This document shows, piece by piece, positions 1 through 14,100 of a stretch of 64,000 nucleotides of DNA. The DNA is from Sipunculus nudus (taxonomy: Eukaryota; Annelida; Sipuncula; Golfingiida; Sipunculidae), in assembly GCA_026874595.1 (NCBI GenBank), contig CM049308.1, positions 42,353,327 through 42,417,326 on the forward strand. The letters are read 5' to 3'. The notes beneath the pieces are model-generated. The model saw only the letters and a list, made by a program, of their open reading frames with translations, had not been told where the DNA came from and ran no database searches. The first letter of the stretch is position 1, and every line of letters starts with the position of its first letter. The position numbers and the translations under genes were made by a program.

Positions 1-3000
1 CAATATTCCTCATCAGCCTCATATTACAACAGGAAGAATAGAGGACCGACTACAACAAACCTCATCAGCCTCATATTACCACAGGAAGAATGTAGGACCG
101 ACTACAATATTTATTATCAGCCTCATATTACAACAGGAAGAATGTAAGACCGACTACAACAAACCTAATCAGCCTCATATTACAACAGAAAGAATGTAGG
201 ACCGAGTACAATATTCCTCATCAGCCTCATATTACAACAGGAAGAATAGAGGACCGGGTACAATATTCCTCATCAGCCTCATATTACAACAGGTAGAATG
301 TAGGACCGACTACAATATTCCTCATCATCCTCATATTACAACAGGAAGAATAGAGGACCGACTACAACAAACCTCATCAGCCTCATATTGCAACAGGATT
401 AATGTAGGACCGACTACAATATTCCTCATTAGCCTCATTTTACAACGGGAAGAATTGAGGACCGACCACAATATTCCTCATCAGCCTGATATTACAACAG
501 GAAGAATAGAGGACCGACTACAACAAACCTCATCAGCCTCATATTACAATAGGATGAATGTAGGGCCGACTACAACAAACCTCATTAGCCTCATATTACA
601 ACAGGAAAAATAGAGGCCAGACTACAACAAACCTGGTCAGCCTCATATTACAACAGGAAGAATAGAGGGCCGACTACAATAAACCAGATCAAGTACATAT
701 TACAACAGGAAGAATAGAGGGCCGACTACAGGAAACCTCATCAGCCTCATATTACAACAGGAAAAAAGGAGGGCCGAATACAACAAAACTCATCAGCCTC
801 ATATTACAACAGGAAGAATGGAGGACCGACTACAACGAACTTCATCAGCCTCATATTAAAACAGGAAGAACAGAGGACCGACTACAACAAACCTCATCAA
901 GCTCATATTACAACCGGAAGAATGGAGACCAAACCACAACAAACCTCATCAGCCTCAGATTACAACAGGAAGAGTGGAGGACCGATTACCAGAAACCTCA
1001 TCAGCCTCATATTACATAAGGAAGAATAGAAGACCGGCTATGAAACCACATCAGGCTCATATTACAACAGGAAGAATAGAGGACCGACTACAATAAAACC
1101 TCATCAGCTTCATATTACAACAGGAAGAATGGAGGACCAACTACAACAAACCTCATCAAGCTCATATTACAAAAGGAAGAATGGAGGGCCGACTACAACA
1201 AACCTCATCAGTCTCATATTACAACAGGAAGAATGGAGGCCACACTACAACAAACCTCATCAGCCTCATATTACAACAGGAAGATTAGAGGACCGACTAC
1301 AACAAACCTCATCAGCCTCATATTACAACAAGAAGAATGGAGGACCGACTAGAATATTCCTCATCAGCCTCATATTACAACAGGAAGAATAGAGGACCGA
1401 CTACAACAAACCTCATGAGACTCATATTACAACAGGAAGAATGGAGGGCCGACTACAACAAACCTCATCAGCCTCATATTACAACAAGAAGAAAAGAGGC
1501 CAGACTACCAGAAACCTCATCAGCCTCATATTACAACAGGAAGAATGGAGAACCGACTACAATAAACCTCATCAGCCTCATATTACAACAGGAAGAATGG
1601 AGAGCCGACTACAACAATCCTCATCAGCCTCATATTACAACAGGAAGAACGTAGGGCCGACTACAACAAACCTCATCAGCCTCTTATTACAACAGGAAGA
1701 AAAGAGGCCAATACGACAAACCTCATTAGCCTCATATTACAACAGGAAGAATGTAGGCCAGACCACAACAAACCTCATCACTCCCATATTACAACAGGAA
1801 GAATGGAGGACCGACTACAACAAACCAGATCAAGTACATATTACAACAGGAAGAATGGAGACCAAACCACAACAAACCTCATCAGCCTCAGATTACAACA
1901 GGAAGAGTGGAGGACCGATTACCAGAAACCTCATCAGCCTCATATTACATAAGGAAGAATAGAAGACCGGCTATGAAACCACATCAGGCTCATATTAAAA
2001 CAGGAAGAATAGAGGACCGACTACAATAAAACTTCATCAGCTTCATATTACAACAGGAAGAATGGAGGACCGACTACAACAAACCTCATCAGCCCCATAT
2101 TACAACAAGAAGAATGGAGGACAGACTAGTATATTCCTCATCAGCCTCATATTACAACAGGAAGAATAGAGGACCGACTACAACAAACCTCATGAGCCTC
2201 ATATTACAACAGGAAGAATGTAGGGCCGACTACAACAAACCTCATCAGCCTCATATTACAATAAGAAGAAAAGAGGCCAGACTACCAGAAACCTTATCAG
2301 CCTCATATTACAACAGGAAGAATGAAGAGCCGACTACAACAAACCTCATCAGCCTCATATTACACCAGGAAGAATGGAGAGCCGACTACAACAAACCTCA
2401 TCAGCCTCATATTACAACAGGAAGAACGTAGGGCCGACTACAACAAACCTCATCAGCCTCATATTACAACAGGAAGAAAAGAGGCCAGACTACGACAAAC
2501 CTCATCAGCCTCATATTACAACAGGAAGAATAGAGGACCGACTACAACAAACCTCATCAGCCTCATATTACATCTGTAAGAATGTAGGACCGACTACAAT
2601 ATTCCTCATCAGCCTCATATTACAACAGGAAGAATAGAGGACCGACTACAACAAACCTCATCAGCCTCATATTACAACATGAAGAATGTAGGACCGACTA
2701 CAATATTTCTTATCAGCCTCATATTACAACAGGAAGAATGTAAGACCGACTACAACAAACCTCATCAGCCTCATATAACAACAGAAAGAATGTAGGACCG
2801 ACTACAATATTCCTCATCAGCCTCATATTACAACAGGAAGAATAGAGGACCGAGTACAATATTCCTCATCAGCCTTATATTACAACAGAAAGAATGTAGG
2901 ACCGACTACAATATTCCTCATCAGCCTCATATTACAACAGGAACAATAGAGGACCGACTACAACAAACCTCATCAGCCTCATATTGCAACAGGAATAATG

Positions 3001-6000
3001 TAGGACCGACTAATATATTCCTCATTAGCTTCATATTACAACGGGAAGAATACAGGACCGACTACAACAAACCTAATCAGCCTCATTTTACAACAGGAAG
3101 AATGGAGGACCGACCACAATATTCCTCATCAGTCTCATATTACAACAGGAAGAATAGAGGACCGACTACAACAAACCTCATCAGCCTCATATTACAATAG
3201 GATGAATGTAGGGCCGACTACAACAAACCTCATCAGCCTCATATTACAACAGGAAGAATAGAGCCCAGACTACAACAAACCTGGTCAGCCTCATATTACA
3301 ACAGGAAAAATGGAGGCCAGACCGCAACAAACCTCATCAAGCTCATATTACAACAGGAAGAATAGAGGGCCGACTACAACAAACCAGATCAAGTACATAT
3401 TACAACAGGAAGAATAGAGGGCCAACTACAGGAAACCTCATCAGCCTCATATTACAACAGGAAAAAAGGAGGGCCGAATACAACAAACCTCATCAGCCTC
3501 ATATTACAACAGGAAGAATGGAGGACCGACTACAACGAACCTCATCAGCCTCATATTAAAACAGGAAGAACAGAGGCCAGACTTCAACAAACCTCATCAG
3601 CCTAATATTACAACAGATAGAATGTAGGCCAGACCACAACAAACCTCATCACTCCCATATTACAACAGAAAGAATGGAGGACCGACTACAACAAACCTCA
3701 TCAAGCTCATATTACAACCGGAAGAATGGAGACCAAACTACAACAAACCTCATCAGCCTCAGATTACAACAGGAAGAGTGGAGGACCGATTACCAGAACC
3801 TTTATCAGCCTCATATTACATAAGGAAGAATAGAAATCCGGCTATGAAACCACATCAGGCTCATATTACAACAGGAAGAAAAGAGGACCGACTACAATAA
3901 AATCTCATCAGCTTCATGTTACAACAGGAAGAATGGAGGACCAACTACAACAAACCTCATCAAGCTCATATTACAAAAGGAAGAATGGAGGGCCGACTAC
4001 AACAAACCTCATCAGTCTCATATTACAACAGGAAGAATGGAGGCCAGACTACAACAAACCTCATCAGCCTCATATTACAACAGGAAGATTAGAGGACCGA
4101 CTACAACAAACCTCATCAGCCTCATATTACAACAAGAAGAAACGAGGACCGACTAGAATATTCCTCATCAGCCTCATATTACAACAGGAAGAATAAAGGA
4201 CCGACTACAACAAACCTCATGAGCCTCATATTACAACAGGAAGAATGGAGGGCCGACTACAACAAACCTCATCAGCCTCATATTACAACAAGGATAAAAG
4301 AGGCCAGACTACCAGAAACCTCATCAGCCTCATATTACAACAGGAAGAACGTAGGGCCGACTACAACAAACCTCATCAGCTTCATATTACAACAGGAAGA
4401 AAAGAGGCCAGACTACGACAAACCTCATCAGCCTCATATTACAACTGGAAGAATGTAGGCCAGACCACAACAAACCTCATCACCTCCATATTACAACAGG
4501 AAGAATGGAGGATCGACTACAACAAACCTCATCAAGCTCATATTACAACAGGAAGAATGGAGACCAAACCACAACAAACCTCATCAGCATCAGATTACAA
4601 TAGGAAGAGTGGAGGACCGATTACGAGAAACCTCATCAGCCTCATATTACATAAGGAAGAATAGAAGACCGGCTATGAAACCACATCAGGCTCATATTGC
4701 AACAGGAAGAATAGAGGACCGACTACAATAAAACCTCATCAGCTTCATATTACAACAGGAAGAATGGAGAGCCGACTACAACAAACCTCATCAGCCTCAC
4801 ATTACAACAGGAAGAACGTAGGGCCGACTACAACAAACCTCATCAGCTTCACATTACAACAGAAAGAAAAAGGGCCAGACTACGACAAACCTCATCAGCC
4901 TCATATTACATCTGTAAGAATGTAGGACCGACTACAATATTCCTCATCAGCCTCATATTACAACAGGAAGAATAGAGGACCGACTACAACAAACCTCATC
5001 AGCCTCATATTACAACAGGAAGAATTGAGACCAAACCACAACAAACCTCAACAGCCTCAGATTACAACAGGAAGAGTGGAGGACCGATTACGAGAAACCT
5101 CATCAGCCTCATATTACATAAGGAAGAATAGAAGACCGGCTATGAAACCACATCAGACTCATATTACAACAGGAAGAATAGAGAACCGACTACAATAAAA
5201 CCTCATCATCTTCATATTACAACAGGAAGAATGGAGGACCAACTACAACAAACCTCATCAAGCTCATATTACAAAAAGAAGAATGTAGGGCCGACTACAA
5301 CAAACCTCATCAGCCTCATATTACAACAAGAAGAAAAGAGGCCAGACTACCAGAAACCTTATCAGCCTCATATTACAACAGGAAGAATGGAGAGCCGACT
5401 ACAACAAACCTCATCAGCCTTATATTATAACAGGAAGAACGTAGGGCCGACTACAACAAACCTCATCAGCCTCATATTACAACAGAAAGAAAAGAGGCCA
5501 GACTACGACAAACCTCATCAGCCTCATATTACAACCGGAAGAATAGAGGACCGAGTACAACAAACCTCATCAGCCTCATATTACAACTGTAAGAATGTAG
5601 GACCGACTACAATATTCCTCGTCAGCCTCATATTACAACAGGAAGAATAGAGTACCGACTACAACAAACCTCATCAGCCTCATATTACAACAGGAAGAAT
5701 GTAGGACCGACTACAATATTTCTTATCAGCCTCATATTACAACAGGAAGAATGTAAGACCGACTACAACAAACCTCATCAGCCTCATATTACAACAGAAA
5801 GAATGTAGGACCGACTACAATATTCCTCATCAGCCTCATATTACAAAAGGAAGAATAGAGGACCGAGTACAATATTCCTCATCAGCCTCATATTACAACA
5901 GGAAGAATGTAGGACCGACTACAATATTCTTTATGAGCCTCATTTTACAACAGGAACAATAGAGGACCGACTACAACAAACCTCATCAGCCTCATATTGC

Positions 6001-7315
6001 AACAGGAATAATGTAGGACCGACTACAATATTCCTCATTAGCTTCATATTACAACGGAAGAATAGAGGACCGACTACAACAAACCTAATCAGCCTCATTT
6101 TACAACAGGAAGAATGGAGGACCGAACACAATATTCCTCATCAGCCTGATATTACAACAGGAAGAATAGAGGACCGACTACTACAAACCTCATCAGCCTC
6201 ATATTACAATAGGATGAATGTAGGGCCGACTAAAACAAACCTCATCAGCCTCATATTACAACAGGAAGAATAGAGGCCAGACTACAACAAACCTGGTCAG
6301 CCTCATATTACAACAGGAAAAATGGAGGCCAGACCACAACAAACCTAATCAAGCTTATATTACAACAGGAAGAATAGAGGGCCGACTACATCAAACCAGA
6401 TCAAGTACATATTACAACAGGAAGAATAGAGGTCCGACTACAGGAAACCTCATCAGCCTCATATTACAACAGGAAAAAAGGAGGGCCGAATACAACAAAC
6501 CTCATCAGCCTCATATTACAACAGGAAGAATGGAGGACCGACTACAACGAACCTCATCAGCCTCATATTAAAACAGGAAGAACAGAGGCCAGACTTCAAC
6601 AAACCTCATCAGCCTCATATTACAACAGGAAGAATGTAGGCCAGACCACAACAAACCTCATCACTCCCATATTACAACAGGAAGAATGGAGGACCGACTA
6701 CAACAAACCTCATCAAGCTCATATTACAACAGGAAGAATGGAGACCGAACCACAACAAACCTCATCAGCCTCAGATTACAACAGGAAGAGTGGAGGACCG
6801 ATTACCAGAAACCTCATCAGCCTCATATTACATAAGGAAGAATAGAAGACCGGCTATGAAACCACATCAGGCTCATATTACAACAGGAAGAATAGAGGAC
6901 CAACTGCAATAAAACCTCATCAGCTTCATATTACAACAGGAAGAATGGAGGACCAACTATAACAAACCTCATCAAGCTCATATTACAAAAGGAAGAATGG
7001 AGGGCCGACTACAACAAACCTCATGAGCCGCATATTACAACAGGAAGAATGTAGGGCCGACTACAACAAACCTCATCAGCCTCATATTACAACAGTAAGA
7101 AAAGAGGCCAGACTACCAGAAACCTCATCAGCCTCATATTACAACAGGAAGAATGGAGAGCCGACTACAACAAACCTCATCAAACTCATATTACAAGAGG
7201 AAGAATGGACAGCCGACTACAACAAACCTCATCAGCCTCATATTACAACAGGAAGAATGGAGAGCCGACTACAACAAACCTCATCAAGCTCATATTACAA
7301 CAGGAAGAATTGGCC
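1..7315. repeat. 52-bp minisatellite array, about 140 copies, with higher-order repeats
   Basis: Tandem units of about 52 bp, each with the blocks cctcatcagcctcatattac, aacaggaagaat and ggaccgactacaacaaa, run from the window edge to 7315, where unique sequence begins. The left end is cut by the window. Because 52 = 3x17+1, any frame free of stops reads through three phases and gives a 52-residue repeating peptide, so the many 60-170 codon plus-strand frames here are artefacts. A diagnostic variant (ggctatgaaaccacatcagg, 2 bp short, followed by a unit 1 bp long) recurs near 1036, 1969, 3839, 4671, 5133 and 6853 with the same neighbours. This shows multi-unit blocks were duplicated. Common variants are gaatag, gaatgg and gaatgt, and caatattcct replacing caacaaacct. 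Confidence 0.97.
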
Positions 7316-7443
7316 ATAGTAGACTGTTTTGGTTATGAGCGTTTATTTAGGTAAAGAAAAAAATCCGTATCTGGCCTCCTTTAGAATTTAAACGCATCCT
7401 TAAGACCAATGTAACATGTTGCATGTTTAACACATTAAAAAAA

Positions 7444-7444
<1 letters not shown>

Positions 7445-7475
<31 letters not shown>
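7445..7475. repeat. (TG)n microsatellite
   Basis: An uninterrupted TG dinucleotide run of about 15 repeats follows an A-rich stretch. Confidence 0.97.
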
Positions 7476-7477
<2 letters not shown>

Positions 7478-8083
7478 GTAAGTAAACATAGACCGTCCAC
7501 TCTCCTTGTTGATGAAACATGGAAAGTAGTAAAATTAAAAGGATCGAGTAATCCCTGGGTAACAGACTATGAGAAATATATACTATTGATATGACTCCAT
7601 ATCCCAGAAAGTGGGGACCAAGTTATAACATATATTAGATATACCATATATAAGTTTAGCTCTTCGTGCGTCCTTTGTTGCTCATTAAAAAAAGGTCTAA
7701 AATCAGATCTCGTGTTTATCCCTAACTCCTAATTAAGAATTTAATATATACTGCGCATATTCCATAAAAATGCTGAAATGCTCATATACTATAAAAACAT
7801 ATGATTATCGTCCATTTTATAAAGATCCCATCTCATATACAAATGTAGACAGTAAAACTGTTCATATAGACTCGACACTGTTTGCAAGCATTGTGATGTG
7901 TCAAATCTGCGAAACAGTCAAATTACAATGTTTGTCTGCTCACCATGTGTTTCATCCCGAGACGTTAATTATTCACATATTTTAGCGTTAACGGAAAGAT
8001 CTATTTGTTTCTTGTTGCCTCCACCAAAGAAACTGGCATAGGGCTATGTGATCGGCCGTGTTTAAGTCAGTGAATGTGTGTGT

Positions 8084-8150
8084 GGGGGGGGGGGGGGGGT
8101 TACGTGCGTGTTTGTGTGCACGTGTGTTTTTTTTTTTGGGGGGGGGGGGG
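8084..8150. repeat. Two G homopolymer tracts (16 and 13 nt)
   Basis: G16 at 8084-8099 and, after a T-run, G13 at 8138-8150. The intervening DNA is GT-rich. They belong to a set of eleven G/C tracts of 12 nt or more in the window. Confidence 0.95.
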
Positions 8151-8229
8151 AAGAGGTTCGTAGGTATGTGAGTTAGGGTGTGTAAATTGCGCTGTGAGTC
8201 CGACTATCGTAGAATAGGCACTATATTAA

Positions 8230-8236
8230 TACTATC

Positions 8237-8288
<52 letters not shown>

Positions 8289-8290
8289 TA
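8230..8290. repeat. (ATT)n microsatellite
   Basis: About 19 consecutive ATT trinucleotides. Confidence 0.95.
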
Positions 8291-9797
8291 TTGTTCATCA
8301 GAGAATTATACAGATTACAAAGTTTAGTAAGTCAAAAGGGAACAAAATACGAAAAAAAGGACGCCAGGCATTCTGGTTAAGATATGGTTTTGCGGTAAAT
8401 GCTGAGAGACAAGCAGCAACCGTGACCTTTAGACGAAACACCGTCACAGCCGGGGACAGCAGACAGCCAAACCTCATGCTTGTATTGTAATATGCCTTGT
8501 GTGTAATTACACCATTTACAGTGACATTTTGGGATCTCTGGAAACCTGGACCCGACAGGACGGGCCAGATGTTGTGAGGAATCCTGCGTCTTACCATTGC
8601 TGTTATGACCACGTCGATCACCTGAACGTGGTTGTCCTTGCGCTGTTATTGCACCTACCTATGTTCTAATCTTTGTTTGGTGTTTTAAGTGAATCTATAA
8701 AAATAAATAAAGAAATACAGAATGACAAGAAGAATGGAATAAGCTGTACAAAATAAAATATACTGTGTGAACACGAAATAAACGATGACTCGAGCCAATC
8801 ATTGAATCGTTAGATAAACTTCAAAAGTGATTTTATATGAATATGAACAATTACTTTTCTGGTTGAATTGTTTTCATAAGACAACATGCTGTAAGAACAG
8901 GGCACACACATTCTCTCGCTTCTGCTCCGATTCGCCAAACAGTAAGAGACCTCTGACGTCACATGGTGATATGTTAGAGACATGAGAACATTTCCCTAAG
9001 CTGTGTAGAAATTAAATGAAACCGCGGGCACTGTTCCTGAACACTACTACACTAGGTCAGCGACATTTCTTAGGAGCTGATTACAGCCAGCTTTGTCGAT
9101 CAGAAAATAAAACAAATTTAAGATGAGAACAAATAATGGTATCCTCTCACACCCATTTATGATTTGAGTCGTATCAGAAATTAGCTTAACATATGGACAG
9201 ATATACGAGGCCAGAAATACAAGCATGGCAAAACAAATTTACCGAGGGGGACGATACATTTCACAGCTGGATCCCGCCTTGGTGAAAGGGATGATATTTT
9301 CTTTCAATACTTCAAATTCAGATGTATAAGAAGAACCCGTGTTATTCTCGCAAACGTACATGTATGGTTAACATAAATAAGGAGGAAGTCGGGCGAACTT
9401 TTGCGAGAAAAAAAAGGCCACTCATAACAAGCACAAAAACTCTGTTTGGTATAATTATATGATCGGGGATGAGCATTCTGTCACAGCGGAATCTGTCTAG
9501 ACGTTCGTCCGGTAGCTTTCAGGTTAAGGTCCGTTTTTATTACATGCTTCATTGATGTGAGTTGCAAAAGGCAGATAATCTGACAATATATAACATCTGT
9601 GTCCCCATTACAACTATAAACCAGCTGTGTCACCATTTCCGTGTATTTTCAAAAAGGATGTGAAGTTCAAAAGTCAAAAGTTTGGTTAACTTTTTAGGCA
9701 TATGTTATTTCTACCAGAATAGACCAGTAGGAGGAGATGCGAAATTACCGTACAAAATTAATATATGTGTTTAAAGAGTTTAATTTGTAAGTGTGTA

Positions 9798-12700
9798 GGA
9801 CCAGCAGTATAATCGATGGATCTCAGTGTAACAACACAATATGGATGAACCAGGCTTCCTTCATCTCTAGACCTCAGTATAACAAACACAATATGGATGA
9901 ACCAGGCTTCCTTCATCTCTAGATCTCAGTATAACAAACACAATATGGATGGACCAGGCTTCCTTCATCTCTAGACCTTAGTGTAACAACACAGTATGGA
10001 TGGACAAGGCTTCCTTCATCTCTAAACCTTAGTGTAACAACAGAATATGGATGAACCAGGCTTCCTTCATCTCTAGACCTTAGTGTAACAACACAGTATG
10101 GATGGAGCATGCTTCCTTCATCTCTAGACCTTAGTGGAACAAACACAATATGGTTAACCAGGCTTCTTTCATCTCTAGACCTTAGTGTAACATCACAGTA
10201 TGGATGAACCAGGCTTCCATCATCTCTAGACCTTAGTTTAACAAACACAATATGGATGGACCAGGCTTTCTTCATCTCTAGACCTTAGTGTAACAACACA
10301 GTATGGATGGACCAGGCTTTCTTCATCACTAGACCTTAGTGTAACAACACAGTATGGATGGACCAGGCTTTCTTCATCTCTAGACCTTAGTGTAAAAAAC
10401 ACAATATGGATGGACCAGGCTTTCTTCATCTCTAGACCTTAGTTTAACAAACACAATATGGATGGACCAGGCTTCCTTCATCTCTAGACCTCACTATAAC
10501 AAACACAATATGGATGGACCAGGCTTTCTTCATCTCTAGACCTTAGTTTAACAAACACAATATGGATGGACCAGGCTTTTTTCATCTCTAGACCTTAGTG
10601 TAACAAACACAATATGGATGGACCAGGCTTTCTTCATCTCTAGACCTTAGTTTAACAAAAAAAATATGGATGGACCAGGCTTTCTTCATCTCTAGACCTT
10701 AGTGTAACGAACACAATATGGATGGACCAGGCTTTCTTCATCTCTAGACCTAAGTATAACACACACGATATGGATGGACCAGGCTTTCTTCATCTCTAGA
10801 CCTCAGTATAACAAACACACTATGGATGGACCAGGCTTCCTTCATCTCTAGACCTCAGTATAACACACACACTATGGATGGACCAGGCTTCCTTCATCTC
10901 TAGACCTCAGTATAACACACACAATATGGATGGATCAGGCTTCCTTCATCTCTAGACCTTAGTGTAACAACACAGTATGTATAGACCAGGCTTCCTTCAT
11001 CTCTAGACCTTAGTGTAACAACACAGTAACGATGGACCAGGCTTCCTTTATCTCTAGACCTCAGTATAACAAACACAATATGGATAAACCTGGCATCCTT
11101 CATCTCTAAACCTTAGTGTAACAACACAGTATGGATGGACCAGGCTTCCTTCATCTCTAGACCTTAGTGGAACAACACAGTATGGATGAACCAGGTTTCC
11201 TTCATCTCTAGACCTCAGTATAACAAACACAATATGGATGGACCAGACTTCCTTCATCTCTAGACCTTAGTGTAACAACACAGTATGGATGGACCAGGCT
11301 TCCTTCATCTCTAAACCTTAGTGTAACAACACAGTAGGGGTGGACCAGGCTTCCTTCATCTCTAGACCTCAGTATAACAAACACAATATGGATGGACCAG
11401 GCTTCCTTCATCTCTAGACCTTAGTGTAACAAACACAATATGGATGGATAAGGCTTCCTTCATCTCTAGACCTTAGTGTAACAACACAGAACGGATTGAC
11501 CAGGCTTCCGTCATCTCTAGACCTCAGTATAACAAACACAATATGGATGAACCAGGCTTCCTTCATCTCTAGACCTTAGTGTAACAACACAGTATGGATG
11601 GACCAGGCTTCCTTCATCTCTAGACCTAAGTATAACAAACACAGTATGGATGGTACAGGCTTTTTTCGAATTCCTTCATCTATAGACCTTAGTGTAACAA
11701 CACAGTATGGATGGACAAGGCTTCCTTCATCTCTAGACCTTAGTGTAACAACAGAATATGGATGAACCAGGCTTCCTTCATCTCTAGACCTTAGTGTAAC
11801 AACACAGTATGGATGGAGCAGGCTTCCTTCATCTCTAGACCTTAGTGGAACAAACACAATATGGATGAACCAGGCTTCTTTCATCTCTAGACCTTAGTGT
11901 AACATCACAGTATGGATAAACCAGGCTTCCATCATCTCTAGACCTTAGTGTAACAAACACAATATGGATGGACCAGGCTTTCTTCATCTCTAGACCTTAG
12001 TGTAACAACACAGTATGGATGGACCAGGCTTTCTTCATCACTAGACCTTAGTGTAACAACACAGTATGGATGGACCAGGCTTTCTTCATCTCTAGACCAT
12101 AGTATAACAAACACAATATGGATGGACCAGGCTTCCTTCATTTCTAGACCTCAGTATAACAAACACAATATGGATGGACCAGGCTTTCTTCATCTCTAGA
12201 CCTTAGTTTATGAAACACAATATGGATGGACCAGGCTTTCTTCATCTCTAGACCTTAGTGTAACAAACACAATATGGATGGACCAGGCTTTCTTCATCTC
12301 TAGACCTTAGTGTAACAAACACAATATGGATGGACCAGGCTTTCTTCATCTCTAGACCTAAGTATAACACACACGATATGGATAGACCAGGCTTCCTTCA
12401 TCTCTAGACCTCAGTACAACACACACACTATGGATGGACCAGGCTTCCTTCATCTCTAGACCTCAGTATAACACACACAATATGGATGGACCAGGCTTCC
12501 TTCATCTCTAGACCTTAGTGTAACAACACAGTATGGATGGACAAGGCTTCCTTTATCTCTAGACCTCAGTGTAACAACACAGTATGGATGAACCAGGCTT
12601 CCTTTATCTCTAGACCTCAGTATAACAAACACAATATGGATAAACCTGGCATCCTTCATCTCTAAACCTCAGTGTAACAACACAGTATGGATGAACCAGG

Positions 12701-13857
12701 CTTCCTTCATCTCTAGACCTCAGTATAACAAACACAATATGGATGGACCAGGCTTCCTTCATCTCTAGACCTTAGTGTAACAACCACAGTATGGATGGAC
12801 AATGCTTCCTTTATCTCTAGACCTCAGTGTAACAACTCAGTATGGATGAACCAGGCTTCCTTCATCTCTAGACCTCAGTATAACAAACACAATATGGATG
12901 AACCAGGCTTCCTTCATCTCTAGACCTTAGTTTATGAAACACAATATGGATGGACCAGGCTTTCTTCATCTCTAGACCTTAGTGTAACAAACACAATATG
13001 GATGGACCAGGCTTTCTTCATCTCTAGACCTTAGTGTAACAAACACAATATGGATGGACCGGGCTTTCTTCATCTCTAGACCTAAGTATAACACACACGA
13101 TATGGATGGACCAGGCTTCCTTCATCTCTAGACCTCAGTACAACACACACACTATGGATGGACCAGGCTTCCTTCATCTCTAGACCTCAGTATAACACAC
13201 ACAATATGGATGGACCAGGCTTCCTTCATCTTTAGACCTTAGTGTAACAACACACTATGGATGGACAAGGCTTCCTTTATCTCTAGACCTCAGTGTAACA
13301 ACACAGTATGGATGGAGCAGGCTTCCTTTATCTCTAGACCTCAGTATAACAAACACAATATGGATAAACCTGGCATCCTTCATCTCTAAACCTTAGTGTA
13401 ACAACACAGTATGGATGGACCAGGCTTCCTTCATCTCTAGACCTCAGTGTAACAACACAGTATGGATGAACCAGGCTTCCTTCATCTCTAGACCTCAGTA
13501 TAACAAACACAATATGGATGGACCAGGCTTCCTTCATCTCTAGACCTTAGTGTAACAAACACAGTATGGATGGACAAGGCTTCCTTTATCTCTAGACCTC
13601 AGTGTAACAACACAGTATGGATGAACCAGGCTTCCTTCATCTCTAGACCTCAGTATAACAAACACAATATGGATGGACCAGGCTTCCTTCATCTCTAGAC
13701 CTTAGTGTAACAAACACAATATGGATGGACCAGGCTTCCTTCATCTCTAGACCTTAGTGTAACAACACAGTATGGATGGACCAGGCTTCCTTAATCTCTA
13801 TACCTCAGTATAACAAACACAATATGGATGGACCAGGCTTCCTTCATTTCTAGACCT
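9798..13857. repeat. 51/52-bp minisatellite array, about 79 copies
   Basis: Units contain caggcttccttcatctctag followed by acctcagtataacaaacac or the 1-bp shorter accttagtgtaacaacac, then a[g/a]tatggatggac. The 51-bp version keeps frame, giving a 17-residue minus-strand period (core SLVHPYCVVTLRSRDEG). The 52-bp version shifts frame, which explains the many 64-118 codon minus-strand frames; these are not genes. Multi-unit duplications are visible. A variant with ggataaacctggcatcc recurs near 11081, 12637 and 13365. The block beginning gatggacaaggcttcc with cagaatatggatgaacc occurs near 9990 and 11710. One unit near 11660 carries an insertion with a gaattc. The right end passes directly into the dispersed repeat at 13858. 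Confidence 0.97.
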
Positions 13858-14100
13858 CTTGAGGCCATAGGGTCAAAAGTCAAAGTCACAGATTTTAAGC
13901 CAAAGGTTTCATTCAAAACCTCCAATCATTCATATGTAACACACATGCCCATAGGGGGAGGAACCTATTGATTTTGAGGTCACGGGGTCAAAGACCAAGG
14001 TCGCAGAACTTCCTTCTGATTTTCACACTTTTAATCTAGTCTAAGCATGATCTCGTGCGAGGGGATGCTCCGCTTTGCGGTGCCCTTGTGGTCTATGGAG
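13858..14100 (+). repeat. Remnant of the AGGTCA-rich ~290-bp dispersed repeat
   Basis: Contains gaggccatagggtcaaaag, ttttaagccaaaggtttc and gaggtcacggggtcaaag in the same order as the ~290-bp units at 54.5-55.5 kb. It ends with ggggatgctccgctttgcgg, which matches the end of that element (ggggatactctggcacctgcgg near 55610). It abuts the 51/52-bp array without a gap. Confidence 0.75.

Larger units (their letters stand above)
7316..9797. other. Unique AT-rich sequence between the two large arrays
   Basis: No supported gene. It holds the microsatellites and G-tracts listed separately. A 107-codon minus-strand frame at 8298-8621 has no recognisable motif and no convincing splice context. A 71-codon plus frame at 7770-7985 likewise looks random. 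Confidence 0.6.

Noticed and set aside
1-7315. CRISPR-like array
   Set aside because: Units are contiguous repeats with drifting variants and no unique spacers, and the DNA is eukaryotic.
1129-7338. Many 60-173 codon plus-strand frames in the first 7.3 kb as a repetitive protein gene
   Set aside because: They follow the 52-bp repeat through all three phases, with variants containing stops, so they arise from stop-poor repeat units.
9919-13537. Minus-strand frames with SLVHPYCVV repeats as a tandem-repeat protein
   Set aside because: 51- and 52-bp units alternate and break the frame; no splice or start context.
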